From positions 1 to 50,690 of the forward strand of contig JAETSN010000045.1 in NCBI GenBank assembly GCA_021769625.1: DNA of 50,690 nucleotides. Direction: 5' to 3'. Below are positions 24,701 to 33,510 of this stretch, piece after piece (within the stretch, counting starts at the first letter, position 1; each line of letters starts with the position of its first letter). A model generated the notes under the pieces. The model searched no databases. It had not been told where the DNA came from and worked only from the letters and a program-made list of their open reading frames with translations. Source of the DNA: [Clostridium] symbiosum. GTDB lineage: Bacteria; Bacillota; Clostridia; Lachnospirales; Lachnospiraceae. The position numbers and the translations under genes are program-made.

Positions 24701-26309
24701 TCAGGATTCCTCCGGAAAGAGCCGTCCCCAGTCCACGACCGAACGATCCAGCTTTTCCTATAAAGAAGTCATGACCTTTCGTATCCCACCATTCAGCGAA
24801 TGGCTGGGCGATCAGTTCATCCCAGGCGATTCCGATTTTTCCGAAAATGTCAGCATTAGCCCATTCGTCTGTGTTAGTGAACTCGTCAATCTTATCCTTC
24901 GTTTCAGCGATTTTCTTATCAATCGCATCAAATACCTTCAAACCAAATTCTTCTATTGCCGGCATATTTTCTTGGAGCATATCGGACAGGGCAATGATGT
25001 AGGGCTTCAGTCGTTCTCCCCAACTAAGCTGCACCGTTTCAATCGCACCGCCAAGCTGTTCAAGCGAGCCTTTCAGGTTATCCTGCATCGTCCCTGCCAT
25101 CCGGTCTGCCGCACCCTGAGAATCATTGATAGCCTCTGTCAGCTTCTTATAGTCCTCTTCGGAGGTATTGATAATCGCTAACATTCCAGCCATCGCTTCT
25201 TTCCCGAAAATGGTACTCGCTGCTGCCGTCTGCTCTGTCTCTGACAGCCCGCCGAGACTGCTTCTCAGGTTATCCATGACACCCTTCAGGGTTTTCATGT
25301 TTCCTTCGCTGTCAGTGAGGCTGATTCCATATTTCTTCATGGCAGCCGCCATGTTGTCTGTCGGGGCGGCCATATTTGCTAGGGCAGTCTTCAATGCGGT
25401 TCCAGCCATACTTCCCTTTACCGCATTGTTTGACATAAGACCGAGGGCAACTGAGGCATCCTGGATGGAATACCCCATCGCCCCCGCTACAGGTGCAATA
25501 TACTTAAATGCTTCACCCAGGTCGGATACATCTGTATTCGTGGCGGATGAAGCCACAGCCAGAACATCTGCAAATTCCGCAGTATCCTTCGCCGTCATAC
25601 CGAAAGCCGTCAGTGCATTGGAAACAATATCGGTGGTAGAGGCGAGGTCCAGCCCGTCAGCCGCAGCAAGGCTCATGATTCCACCGATACCGTCTATCAT
25701 ATCCTGTACTTGCCAGCCAGCCTGTGCCATATAGGTAAAGGCTTCAGCCGACTCCGTTCCGGAGAATTTCGTCTGCGCTCCCATCTCCTTTGCCTTTGCC
25801 GTGAGTGCTTCCATCTCCTGGTTATTCGCATTTGCCAGCGCCTTTATCCGGCTCATGGTCGCTTCAAAATCTGCGTAGGTATCTACCGTGTCCTTCAGGC
25901 TTATACTTACCCCAAGGACAGCCCCTACTTGAAAGACGGGATTCTTTAGCAGATTGATAACTCCACGGATCGGAGACGTTGCCAGGTCAATTGCTTTCAT
26001 GGTAACATTCCATGTCTTCCCGCCTATGGTCTTCAATCCGGTTTTTAGCTTATCCAGAATCGGAGAAACTTTATCTTTCGCTTCGAGAAGAAGCTGATAT
26101 TTCTGCTTCGCCCAACTAGACAGACTTTTCTGCATTTTATTTGATGATTTGTCGAACTTAGAAACCTCTTTCCCGGCTTTCTCTACGGAACTCTTTGCGT
26201 TCTTAGCCGCCCGCTCCATATTTTCCAGGTTATCTGTAATGTTCGACAACTCCGGTTCGGTCCCATCCGTGACTTCTATAGGGATTTCTATCCTTACTGT
26301 CTCTGCCAC
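21774..26309 (-). CDS. Tail tape measure protein
   Basis: 1511 residues from a GTG preceded by AAGGAGGGG. A TP901-type tape-measure core lies at about residues 140-480, a long Gly/Ala-rich hydrophobic region at about 620-790, and coiled-coil segments at about 800-1150. The chain length sets tail length. It directly follows the frameshifted chaperone and precedes LysM/XkdP, the universal order in contractile-tailed phages. Confidence 0.97.
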   Translation of the reverse strand: MAETVRIEIPIEVTDGTEPELSNITDNLENMERAAKNAKSSVEKAGKEVSKFDKSSNKMQKSLSSWAKQKYQLLLEAKDKVSPILDKLKTGLKTIGGKTWNVTMKAIDLATSPIRGVINLLKNPVFQVGAVLGVSISLKDTVDTYADFEATMSRIKALANANNQEMEALTAKAKEMGAQTKFSGTESAEAFTYMAQAGWQVQDMIDGIGGIMSLAAADGLDLASTTDIVSNALTAFGMTAKDTAEFADVLAVASSATNTDVSDLGEAFKYIAPVAGAMGYSIQDASVALGLMSNNAVKGSMAGTALKTALANMAAPTDNMAAAMKKYGISLTDSEGNMKTLKGVMDNLRSSLGGLSETEQTAAASTIFGKEAMAGMLAIINTSEEDYKKLTEAINDSQGAADRMAGTMQDNLKGSLEQLGGAIETVQLSWGERLKPYIIALSDMLQENMPAIEEFGLKVFDAIDKKIAETKDKIDEFTNTDEWANADIFGKIGIAWDELIAQPFAEWWDTKGHDFFIGKAGSFGRGLGTALSGGILTLLGVDTDGILDEGQNIGSAFAKGFADGFDTKVIMSKLSEAIKGIFSNAAKILPGGEEADLSSWLSAALIAKIGMPLLSTGFNVGKGAFKVGKTLFGSTTTTTAGGGTTVVPGLGSRIIGSAGAGTGILGFGANTAIKLGAGNLAGGASLSAGALSALGLGATAGGAVGGATLISGGMDLYKGFTSDNKEEASAYKESGAWKVGGVAAGAATGAALGSVIPGLGTAVGALIGAGVGGIAGWIKGDSAKKEYEENLKAAQEEAEALALAEEQAKYESQDLKDALADTSMTAEEFGQLFQKAVGTNLKDHFGDIKLSMQEIQDIAKQMTFGENIEAVTKFADASEQTEQAYSNMESAISNMDKLNWKASLGLEFDDTDIQEYVNGIDALIQNTADYVESKHYEAKAAIDLLIEPDSDVDMTSGLNAAYAGLQEQIDSLGSQLTAKVNVALEDGVITLDEQAEITNLQNQITEITQKVADIQTEAEFKALKIKYSGAALDADSFAELQAELQEQVESATSSYDESLKVGIASLELQLDEGAITQEQYDEQLQALADGYEAKISDMSVTVENFQLEAIAEAYSEELDGILPELSGTTAEKLQQALHEAMASGVDVTSWDTETASQWLGLDSLSMEAQAAITEMMSSVAETIPQSMQEQITAAFSSVDMSSAYSGIDFVGPFSNEYYEQMAAADLSGAYAPLVENISTGLPSQLSLIDYSGIGTAVGSGVGNSIQNTDMGPINSAITTLKGNTGTAIDTAFAPGFNTTTPVTITANYKLANPSATISFSGGGSGTATVSASIASNAEGDIIDSPILSWVGEDGPEAIIPLGGKRRSRGLSLWEKAGELLGVRKYADGGLIGNPRYSPNPLQNNDDLNYINDTLSKAPRGNNEFSEDTTEDTPITGEVPVKAEQDDGGRKTEVSVNVTLNPTFQINGSGGNEADIVRVFRAHMKELADEIGGELAERLEMVFSNMPVRGEA

Positions 26310-26310
26310 T

Positions 26311-26469
26311 TTATTCCCCTCCTTCCTTGTAGGATTCCAGTGTCACCTCCATCGAGGCAAACAAAAAAGCCCGTACCCCGGCAGGCTTCTGGTAAAATTC
26401 ATCAGGTGTGATACCTGTTTTCTGGAAGATGTGGTGCAGTAACGTAGCCTTTCCTCCGGCTTTTATGAG
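26311..26469 (-). CDS. Frameshift extension of the tail assembly chaperone
   Basis: A 52-codon reading frame without its own start (LIKAGGKATLLHHIFQKTGI...SYKEGGE) that begins at the slippery site A AAA AAC (26475-26469) in the upstream chaperone gene. A -1 slip there would fuse it to residue 174 of the chaperone. Its end abuts the tape measure start. This matches the G/GT or XkdN-type frameshift of tail chaperones. Confidence 0.85.
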   Translation of the reverse strand, partial: LIKAGGKATLLHHIFQKTGITPDEFYQKPAGVRAFLFASMEVTLESYKEGGE

Positions 26470-26990
26470 TTTTTTGCCACTTCCTCCAGGTTGTCGCTGT
26501 CATATCCGCTGAGCTTATCAATCGCTTCAATGATGCGGTCTTTCTCGCCGCTCTTCAGCGTGTACTCAATAACATCCAAACCATTCATGATCTGGAATCC
26601 CTTCTGGTTCAGAGCATCCCAAATTTTCTTGTTGTCCCACAGATTCTCTCTGTCGGACTGGACAGTTGCTTCATAGATAAGGGCTGATCTGTATTTCACT
26701 GTATTGGTGTCTTCCGGCAGCTTAATGCCAAGCTGCTTATTCCGAACATACTTTGTATGCTTCGTCTTGCATCTGTTGTATTCCTCTTCTCCGAGGGCAC
26801 GGATGCTGAAAGCGAAATACAGTGTGCCGTTTCTGACAATCTCAATTCTCTGAGTTTCATCCGTCTTATAGTCCGCCGCCGCAAGAAGTCCCTGAATGAA
26901 GTCCCCTTCAAACATTCTGGTCTGCACCTTGTTCTGTTCTTCCGTAAACTCTCTTTCTTCCACCTGTGCGGTTACTTTCTCTTTTTCCAT
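26463..26990 (-). CDS. Tail assembly chaperone (XkdN type)
   Basis: 175 residues starting MEKEKVTAQVEERE, of the XkdN/phage tail assembly chaperone type. The gene ends in GCA AAA AAC TCA TAA, which carries the slippery heptamer A AAA AAC just two codons before the stop. It lies between tail tube and tape measure, where chaperone pairs coat the tape measure before tube polymerisation. Confidence 0.93.
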   Translation of the reverse strand: MEKEKVTAQVEEREFTEEQNKVQTRMFEGDFIQGLLAAADYKTDETQRIEIVRNGTLYFAFSIRALGEEEYNRCKTKHTKYVRNKQLGIKLPEDTNTVKYRSALIYEATVQSDRENLWDNKKIWDALNQKGFQIMNGLDVIEYTLKSGEKDRIIEAIDKLSGYDSDNLEEVAKNS

Positions 26991-27057
26991 TCTGGTTTTC
27001 CTCCTGAAATAAAAATTTCAGGGTACTGCGTGTGCAATACCCTGTTCGTTATCATTA

Positions 27058-27519
27058 TCAGCCGATAGAAAGCAGGCTCTGAAGTTTCGGCGGTCTGTTC
27101 ACAAAGAAATTCCATGCTCTCTTGATGACATCGCCTACTGCAATATTCTGCAAATCAACCTGTCCAGAAGGCAGGCAATCTCTGTAAACAACACGCTCCT
27201 CAGAACCGTTCAACCCGGTAAGCGTTCCCTGAAAATCCCAGCAAGGTGTGATTCCAGACTCCATCGCCTCAAACAGTTCCTGGATAAATGCGTCATCCTC
27301 TACGACAACCTGTGTCATTGTGAGGTTCACTGCGTAGGATGCAGAAGTCTCATGCTCCTGCGGATCGCCCAAAACATTATACTTCGCATTGTTCCAGGTA
27401 ACATTGGACGTGAAGGTTTCTACGCTTGCCAGCATCACGCCGTCTTTGTTGTAGAACGCTCCGTCTTTTCCGGTTCTCGCATGTCTGGAGTCCCCGGCTG
27501 CTCTTACGTTAATAGCCAT
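27058..27519 (-). CDS. Tail tube protein (XkdM/DUF2001 type)
   Basis: 153 residues starting MAINVRAAGDSRHARTGKDGA. Fits XkdM/DUF2001 tail tube proteins, which stack as hexameric rings to form the inner tube. It lies between sheath and chaperone. About 67 bases separate it from the chaperone start. Confidence 0.95.
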   Translation of the reverse strand: MAINVRAAGDSRHARTGKDGAFYNKDGVMLASVETFTSNVTWNNAKYNVLGDPQEHETSASYAVNLTMTQVVVEDDAFIQELFEAMESGITPCWDFQGTLTGLNGSEERVVYRDCLPSGQVDLQNIAVGDVIKRAWNFFVNRPPKLQSLLSIG

Positions 27520-27533
27520 AACTCACTCCTCCT

Positions 27534-28946
27534 TTACTCTTCGTTGGTGCTGAATCTGAAATAGTACATCAGATAGATATGTTCTGCGGAATCTTTGTCG
27601 ATGCAGTCAATCTCGAACCATGCACTGTCTCCATCCGCCTGATATACGGTACTCTCCGTAACTGAGCAGGCAGTCAGCTTTCCTTCTTCAATCATCGTAT
27701 CTCCGATACCCTGAAGCTGGCTGATGATGGTTGCTCGTCCATTCTTGTCGTTGTCTACTTTTCCAACCAGGGAATCTGCCTGATCGTTCATTCTGGTAAT
27801 CATTTCATACCTGGTCTTAGTTCTCCGGATTTTCTTCCATCCGTCATCCTGGTTATCTGCCGGTGTAACAAGGGTGTTGATGGCATTGTCAATCCATACC
27901 TGCTTATTCTTGTTCACACTAAGGACAAGGCATCCGGACTGCTCGGCTTTTGTCATCTGAGTTGGTGTCAGACGCTCATTCAGCCCCGTAACTTTATCCA
28001 GAACGGTGTGCGTCAGTGACGTGTTCGCTGCGCAAGCGGCAATCATCCCGGCGATCTTTGCTGCTGTCTGGTATCCGTCAATCTCCCCGTAGGAAGTGCT
28101 TGATACAGAACCATTCAGTACATAGATGATTTTCTCAGAATTGTACGCCGCCGCATGAGCAATCCTGTCTTCCAGGTCTACGGTACTCTTCTCTCCGACA
28201 ACGCCCATCGCCAACTGTCCTACATCAAAAATGCGATCCAGGAAAGAATCCAGCAAGCCATGAACCGCCTGATCCTCTGTATCTACGCAGACTGTATTCA
28301 GGAAGTACGGCTCCAGGGCTTCAAACCCGTTGCTATAATCCTGCACCTGAGTTGTCGGATCAGTTCCGGCTGTCATTGCTGTCTGTGTCACTGCTGCCAA
28401 TTCTCCACTCGCACTTCCGACCTTCGCCACTGTGAAATTTTTGGAATTAGAAAAAGCAGCTACCAGAGCCGCTACTTCGTCATCGCCTTTTGCAAAGGTC
28501 ACTTTCTCAAATTCTTTCGTTCCGTCATAGATAATGCACTCTCTCTGAGTGTCATCGGACAACTTATCTTTGATAGAAACGTTAAACTTCTTAGAGCCGA
28601 CATATTTTGCGGTAATGGATACCGCTTCTGTATCTCCTTCCTCCAGGTTCAGTTTTACATTTCCCTGGGTTCCCCCGTTTCCTACACGGCAGCATACCGC
28701 TGTAACTGCTCCTCCCTCAAAGGCAAGACCGATTGCGTCTGTACTTCCGCCGTTTCCGTAGGTGGAATAATAGCCATCGTCAGCGCTGATCTCCACTGCT
28801 TCATTCAGCGGTCCCCAGTCAGATTTAAACAGAACGCCGACGATTCCGTTAATAGCGCCAGCCAGCGCACCATCGCCTTTTTTGTTCAGGTTGAAGTACG
28901 CTCCCGGTCTGACTTTGGTTTCTCCAATCATAAATGTTCCCGCCAT
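27534..28946 (-). CDS. Contractile tail sheath protein
   Basis: 470 residues. A typical sheath N-terminus (MAGTFMIGETKVRPGAYFNL) and a C-terminal domain rich in conserved blocks (AVHGLLDSF, GQLAMGVVGEK, KIRRTKTRYEMITRM). It forms the contractile sheath and shows the phage is a myovirus. It precedes the tail tube gene as usual. Confidence 0.97.
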   Translation of the reverse strand: MAGTFMIGETKVRPGAYFNLNKKGDGALAGAINGIVGVLFKSDWGPLNEAVEISADDGYYSTYGNGGSTDAIGLAFEGGAVTAVCCRVGNGGTQGNVKLNLEEGDTEAVSITAKYVGSKKFNVSIKDKLSDDTQRECIIYDGTKEFEKVTFAKGDDEVAALVAAFSNSKNFTVAKVGSASGELAAVTQTAMTAGTDPTTQVQDYSNGFEALEPYFLNTVCVDTEDQAVHGLLDSFLDRIFDVGQLAMGVVGEKSTVDLEDRIAHAAAYNSEKIIYVLNGSVSSTSYGEIDGYQTAAKIAGMIAACAANTSLTHTVLDKVTGLNERLTPTQMTKAEQSGCLVLSVNKNKQVWIDNAINTLVTPADNQDDGWKKIRRTKTRYEMITRMNDQADSLVGKVDNDKNGRATIISQLQGIGDTMIEEGKLTACSVTESTVYQADGDSAWFEIDCIDKDSAEHIYLMYYFRFSTNEE

Positions 28947-29171
28947 CTACTTAACCTCCTTCTTCAAAAAACTCTCAACGATTTTCTTTGCTTCCTCCCG
29001 TGTTGCCTGCGTTTTCCCGGCAAACCGGAAGGCTGCCTTTACACACTCTCTTTTTGCTCCAGTTCCAAAGACAGACTCTGCGTTATCTACCAACTCCTGA
29101 ACTGTGTAAACAGATTCAGAGCCTTTCTTTTTTGGAGTCTGCTTTTCAGATGCAGTCGTCTTTTTTTCCAT
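28947..29171 (-). CDS. Small basic tail-region protein
   Basis: 74 residues, Lys/Glu-rich helix starting MEKKTTASEKQTPKKKG. It lies between the tail terminator-like gene and the sheath gene, where a small adaptor is common. No family recognised. Confidence 0.75.
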   Translation of the reverse strand: MEKKTTASEKQTPKKKGSESVYTVQELVDNAESVFGTGAKRECVKAAFRFAGKTQATREEAKKIVESFLKKEVK

Positions 29172-29180
29172 GCGCTCCTC

Positions 29181-30062
29181 CTAACTGAAGTCTGTGTTGA
29201 CTTCTGTAATAATGTGGGGCTTATTCTTGTATCTAAGCAATCCGTAATGGACCGTCACAAGAAGCTGCCCTTCTTTCAAATAATCCGCTTTCGTGTTTAC
29301 TTGCAGCCGGTTTATCTTCATAGGAGATTTATCCAGCATAACAACTTCTCCCGTAAGAGATAGGCTGTTCGCCAGAGCCATCAGCCACTTTAACCGTATG
29401 TCTGCCGCCGGGCATAAAACATGGACGGCAATCTTACCGTCCATCCATGCTACTGTATTGGTTTCTCTGCTCTTCTCCACGCTATCAAGTCTGCAATAGA
29501 AGACCGGGTTCTTCGTCTCCGCTACCCTGAAATGCTCCATGTGGTCTGCCCCCAGCACGAATACTTCCGGCATTTCTGCCCTTATGTACTGGTTCAGCGC
29601 CACTACTGGGTCCGGATCAGTCGTTTCCTGGCTGACATATTCCAGAATGTCAAACCTGATTTCCATGCCTATCACTCTGGTGTCAGTCCCGGTTTCTCTG
29701 GAAGAAATTTCAAACGAATCTGTCCTCGCCCATGCAAAGCAGTAGGGGAATCCCCCGTCCGGCAAAATGAGCAAATCCTTCAGACACCTTTTCACTGTCG
29801 GCTCAATCTCTTCCGGCGGCGTTCCTGCTTCATCGCAGAGCAGGCTAATTTCCATTGTCCCGGCGCTCTTTCTTTCCTGGTCTGCCTGCATATCAATGGC
29901 ATATGCGATTCTTGGGTACTGCCCTGCAGGTCCCCATCCTTTCTGATTGTCCGCCGGTGCAGACTGGAAGAATACCGCCGGTCTTCCCGCAAAAGTTGTC
30001 AGCAGCCCGGCAAGGTCTTTGTCTTCCGTGAACCACTTATGAATCAGTTCCTCCAGCGTCAT
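29181..30062 (-). CDS. Large tail-terminator-like protein
   Basis: 293 residues. Two similar beta-rich halves: residues about 1-140 resemble a tail-terminator/neck protein and residues 145-290 repeat that plan. It sits between the connector genes and the sheath. ATG at 30062 and GTG at 30071 are both possible starts. A role in ending tail-tube growth or in head-tail joining is inferred from position. Confidence 0.75.
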   Translation of the reverse strand: MTLEELIHKWFTEDKDLAGLLTTFAGRPAVFFQSAPADNQKGWGPAGQYPRIAYAIDMQADQERKSAGTMEISLLCDEAGTPPEEIEPTVKRCLKDLLILPDGGFPYCFAWARTDSFEISSRETGTDTRVIGMEIRFDILEYVSQETTDPDPVVALNQYIRAEMPEVFVLGADHMEHFRVAETKNPVFYCRLDSVEKSRETNTVAWMDGKIAVHVLCPAADIRLKWLMALANSLSLTGEVVMLDKSPMKINRLQVNTKADYLKEGQLLVTVHYGLLRYKNKPHIITEVNTDFS

Positions 30063-30345
30063 TCTCCTCACCGTCCTCTGCTTTATATTCTTCCACGGTA
30101 CTCATATCTTTGGACCATCTCACTTCCCACTCTCCGGATGCAACTTCGTCTGCCAGCAGGAAGAAATGATTCGTGACATTCGCAATTCCGGGATGATACT
30201 GGACCGTAATCTGCTTATCTGTAATGGCTGTTACGAATCCAGCTTTCCCCTCAGTCCATGTGCGATGCTTCGCATAGACCAGATACCCTTTTTCTATCTG
30301 TGCGGTATCAAATACTTTTGATACTGAATCTACTATCAGTCCCAT
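30037..30345 (-). CDS. Head-tail region hypothetical protein
   Basis: 102 residues with a beta-rich body and an acidic C-terminus. It lies between the HK97 gp10-like gene and the tail terminator-like gene and overlaps the latter by 26 bases. Probable small neck component; no family recognised. Confidence 0.72.
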   Translation of the reverse strand: MGLIVDSVSKVFDTAQIEKGYLVYAKHRTWTEGKAGFVTAITDKQITVQYHPGIANVTNHFFLLADEVASGEWEVRWSKDMSTVEEYKAEDGEENDAGGTDS

Positions 30346-30356
30346 CTCAGCCCTCC

Positions 30357-30782
30357 TTAATCATACGGCTCGCTGTAGATTGACAGGATTTCCGGAAGTG
30401 CTTTTTCTGTGATTCGGTCTTTGTAGGGACGTGGAGCCATCCGGCTTGTACCATTCTCCAGATACCCAGCATATCGCTGTTCGCTTTCCAGCGCCGCAAC
30501 AATCTTGGTTCCTCCGGCAGCACTCCCGCCTTTTACTTCCCCGTGCCAATTTAACCGCAGCGCACCGCTTCTTCGTGCCGGTGGCTCTCCCGGAGCCGAT
30601 GCCGTATAGGTGGCTTTGCTGTGCGGTTTTCTGTAAACCCTTCCGCTTCGCTGTCCTTTCAAAACATCCAGTTCTGCATTTCGGATGGCGTTTACCGCTC
30701 TGGTTCCTCTGGACACCACCTGCTTACCCACACTCTCCACAACCTTATCCACAGCGATTTTCAGCGATGATCCATAACTCAT
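30357..30782 (-). CDS. HK97 gp10-like tail completion protein
   Basis: 141 residues. The block YAGYLENGTSRMAPRPYKDRI is the hallmark of HK97 gp10-like tail-completion or head-tail connector proteins. It overlaps the preceding head-closure gene by 4 bases. It helps seal the connector for tail attachment. Confidence 0.92.
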   Translation of the reverse strand: MSYGSSLKIAVDKVVESVGKQVVSRGTRAVNAIRNAELDVLKGQRSGRVYRKPHSKATYTASAPGEPPARRSGALRLNWHGEVKGGSAAGGTKIVAALESEQRYAGYLENGTSRMAPRPYKDRITEKALPEILSIYSEPYD

Positions 30783-31132
30783 TTCACATCCATCCTTTCT
30801 TCCACATAATAGATTGTGCAGATTCCAAGGTCCCCGGCATCATCCAGCCCTTGAACCAGAAATACCCGGTTCCCCATAACCAGCTTATCCTCTCCTTTTG
30901 CCCGTGGTCTTCCTGTCTGGACGATGGTATGAGTGATAGGATGTTGAAGCTGCTCCCATCGTCTTTTCTGTCGTGGATCGGCTTCTGCCAGCACTCCTCT
31001 CAGCATCTTCACGCCATCATCTTTATAAGTCAAAGCCGGTCTTCCTGTAGGGCTTACGTCAGTCTTGCTTTCTTCTACGATAAAATCTTTCAGGAGGTTT
31101 CCGGGACGCAGATACATCATCGACCTTATCAT
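30779..31132 (-). CDS. Head-closure (head-tail joining) protein
   Basis: 117 residues. Beta-rich protein of head-tail joining type. It overlaps genes on both sides by 4 bases. The position between the adaptor and gp10-like gene makes a stopper/closure role likely; the exact family is inferred from order. Confidence 0.8.
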   Translation of the reverse strand: MIRSMMYLRPGNLLKDFIVEESKTDVSPTGRPALTYKDDGVKMLRGVLAEADPRQKRRWEQLQHPITHTIVQTGRPRAKGEDKLVMGNRVFLVQGLDDAGDLGICTIYYVEERMDVK

Positions 31133-31542
31133 CCCTTCGCCTCCCTGTTTTCCATCATTCCTGTGTAGAAATACGGCGGTTTTGACCTTCCGTCTGGATC
31201 AGCCCCATATCTCGGAACTGTGAGGGAACCATTTTCCACCTCTTTCTTCAGCTTCTCATAGTCTTCCCGCCACAGCTTCGCCCTTTCTCCGAAAGTAAAG
31301 GACAGCGGACCCGTCTTTGTGTCTGGCTCATAGGCGAATCTACGGCATATACTTTCCAGGAGAGCCAGCTTTGCCCGTTTCCACTTCTTTGGAAACATTT
31401 CTATGGCAGCCGTAATCTCTTCATCTGTAAGGGCGGATGTATCAGAGCCGCCCTCAACCATAGTATCGCCCAACTCAAAGCGCATACGGTCTTTTCCGTT
31501 CTCGCTTATCTTTTCAGGCTCGTAAGTGTACGTCCTTCCCAT
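31129..31542 (-). CDS. Head-tail adaptor protein
   Basis: 137 residues. Helical protein (KKWKRAKLALLESICRRFAYE) typical of gp6/Ad1-type adaptors that dock on the portal ring. It starts where the preceding gene stops. Adaptor call follows composition and order. Confidence 0.78.
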   Translation of the reverse strand: MGRTYTYEPEKISENGKDRMRFELGDTMVEGGSDTSALTDEEITAAIEMFPKKWKRAKLALLESICRRFAYEPDTKTGPLSFTFGERAKLWREDYEKLKKEVENGSLTVPRYGADPDGRSKPPYFYTGMMENREAKG

Positions 31543-32009
31543 CAGGCATCACCCTTTTCTGTTTCCTCCGTCTCCTGACCGGCGGTAATCTGTGCGGCTC
31601 TTTCCTCCGCAGCTTTCTGAACACCGCTTCTGGAATCTACAGTTCTCAGAATCAGCAGTTCATCCAGATCATCCATCTCCGCAATATCTTTCTTCGCATC
31701 CTCTACCTTTTTCTGCAAGGTTTTGAAGATAGATATTACCGTCTGAGAACTCGTGATTACCTCCAGGGTGCCCTCTTTTGCCTCAATCGGTATTGTGATA
31801 AGGGTGGAGCCATTTTCGCTCTGGAATGGGCGTGTAGCCATTTCTGATAATTCCGCCACGGGAATATCTCCGCCAATCTCCGCAATATAGTTGCTGCGGA
31901 TCAGCGCCAGCGCCCTTCCCGGTAAAACAAATCCGTCCGGAATTACCTCTCCATACGAAAAGAACCTTCCGGACAGTGTAATTGGTTTCTTGCAAACAAA
32001 TTCGCTCAT
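31542..32009 (-). CDS. Head-region hypothetical protein
   Basis: 155 residues starting MSEFVCKKPITLSGRFF, with a beta-rich N-half and a coiled, acidic C-half. It follows the major capsid gene by 10 bases and precedes the adaptor. Possibly a head-completion or decoration protein; not recognised. Confidence 0.75.
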   Translation of the reverse strand: MSEFVCKKPITLSGRFFSYGEVIPDGFVLPGRALALIRSNYIAEIGGDIPVAELSEMATRPFQSENGSTLITIPIEAKEGTLEVITSSQTVISIFKTLQKKVEDAKKDIAEMDDLDELLILRTVDSRSGVQKAAEERAAQITAGQETEETEKGDA

Positions 32010-32019
32010 ACAGCACCTC

Positions 32020-33048
32020 CTACACGCAGTTCTTCATGTAGCAAGCCAGGTCATCCGCAGTCTTTTTCATATCCGTAGACATCAGACCTTCGATGAACTC
32101 TGTATGCGTTCCGCCTTCTCCTTCAAACTGATCGGTTGCCATCCAGCTTCCGTTGCCTAACATATCCCATGTGAAGATATATCCAGCAGACGGCTCGTCA
32201 ATCGCCGGTGTCGGCGTAGCGTAGCAGAGCAGTGCGCCTGTGCTGTCGCAGATGAACTGCATATCGTCTTCCTGTCCAGGCTCCGCCACATTGTAGGTGC
32301 TTTCCAGGACTGCAACTTCCTCGATCTGAAGAATCTGTGCAAGCACCTGTCTGGTTACAACTGCCGGGTTTGCAGTGGAACCAGTGTACTTCACTCTTTC
32401 CAGAATGTCCGGATGCTCTGTCAGTGCGATATATGCGTCATAGCCGAGCGCCAGCTTGTTCGGCTCCCTGCGTCCACTCAGCTTGATTTCTCTGCGGCGG
32501 GCATTGAAGAAATGCACCGGATCAAAGTTCGCATCGCTGAATTTCAGGAACTGGTTTCCGCTCGGAGTGCTGTCAACACCCTCCATCTCATTCGCCCATA
32601 CGCCCGGCTGGAAGAAATTCTTTGCGAACTGCACATCCAGATGCAGATTCATCTGCTCTGCTACAAATCGAACCTTGGACCGGCGGGGATCAATGGATGC
32701 AGGAGAATTACTCCTCTGATAATCCAGCGTGCCGATCTGGTCGATACCGGTAATAATCTGGTCCACCTCGCACTTATAGGTGTCATCGGTGTGTCCCATT
32801 ACTGCCGGGTCCACTTTACCGTATGCAGGCTTTCTCCGCACGTTATCTCTTGCCAGATCGCCCTTCAGGAATGTGTAGTAGAAACTGGTCGTAAGCTGCA
32901 CCGGGCAAATCGGAAAGATTCTGGTCGCTACCCAGTCTCCAGGATTTGCAAAATACGCCTGACTCATATTGGTAAGGTATCTGTTCGGTTTCCAGCCTTT
33001 CATGATCCTCGCCTGAATGTCTCCATTTGTGGTTACTCTGTTACCCAT
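32020..33048 (-). CDS. Major capsid protein
   Basis: 342 residues of the HK97-type fold family, recognised by length, by a position after scaffold and decoration genes, and by its ordered mixed structure with an N-terminal DIQARIMKGWKPNRYLTNMSQAYFA block. It shares the layout of Mu- and XkdG-type capsid proteins. It is the most abundant virion protein. Confidence 0.92.
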   Translation of the reverse strand: MGNRVTTNGDIQARIMKGWKPNRYLTNMSQAYFANPGDWVATRIFPICPVQLTTSFYYTFLKGDLARDNVRRKPAYGKVDPAVMGHTDDTYKCEVDQIITGIDQIGTLDYQRSNSPASIDPRRSKVRFVAEQMNLHLDVQFAKNFFQPGVWANEMEGVDSTPSGNQFLKFSDANFDPVHFFNARRREIKLSGRREPNKLALGYDAYIALTEHPDILERVKYTGSTANPAVVTRQVLAQILQIEEVAVLESTYNVAEPGQEDDMQFICDSTGALLCYATPTPAIDEPSAGYIFTWDMLGNGSWMATDQFEGEGGTHTEFIEGLMSTDMKKTADDLACYMKNCV

Positions 33049-33082
33049 GTGTCTTTACCTCCTTCTTTTACTGACCAATAGT

Positions 33083-33496
33083 TTAGTCCGCTCCGCCAGA
33101 AGCTGACGGTTTGTAACCAGCTTTGATGATCTGTGCCCTGATGATGGTTCCTGCTTTTGCGGCTGCGGTCAGGGCAACTGCTGTGATAAAGGAACCATCT
33201 GTTGCCTTTACCGCCTGTCCGGTGGCATTGGATGTCAGTTCATCTCCAATAGCAATAGCCTCTCCAGCTACCCATGCTCCGATGTCCTTTACCTGGATCG
33301 TAACGTCCTCCCCCTGCTCGATCACTTCATCTTCAGAAAGGGGAATCACACCGATGGCATTTGCTCCGGCTGTAGCCAGTTTTGCAGTTCCTCCGGAGAT
33401 GATAACTGCTTTTCCCTGCGCCGCTTCTATTTTCGCCCCTGCCGGTAACGTAATAGTGGGACTTTCATTGATCGTTGTGCCTAAATAAGTTGCCAT
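33083..33496 (-). CDS. Capsid decoration protein (DUF2190)
   Basis: 137 residues, beta-rich, Ala/Ile/Thr-rich and repetitive: ATYLGTTINESPTITL and KVIISGG-type turns fit the DUF2190 capsid-cement family. It lies directly before the capsid gene, where decoration proteins usually are. Confidence 0.9.
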   Translation of the reverse strand: MATYLGTTINESPTITLPAGAKIEAAQGKAVIISGGTAKLATAGANAIGVIPLSEDEVIEQGEDVTIQVKDIGAWVAGEAIAIGDELTSNATGQAVKATDGSFITAVALTAAAKAGTIIRAQIIKAGYKPSASGGAD

Positions 33497-33510
33497 ATCA
33501 CTTTTACCTC

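Noticed and set aside
23839-24774. Plus-strand frame of about 310 codons inside the tape measure gene
   Set aside because: Ala/Pro/Ser-rich antisense translation of a Gly/Ala-rich coding stretch; no ribosome site or promoter.
28155-29363. Plus-strand frame of about 400 codons opposite the sheath gene
   Set aside because: Antisense shadow of a certain tail sheath gene; no start context.
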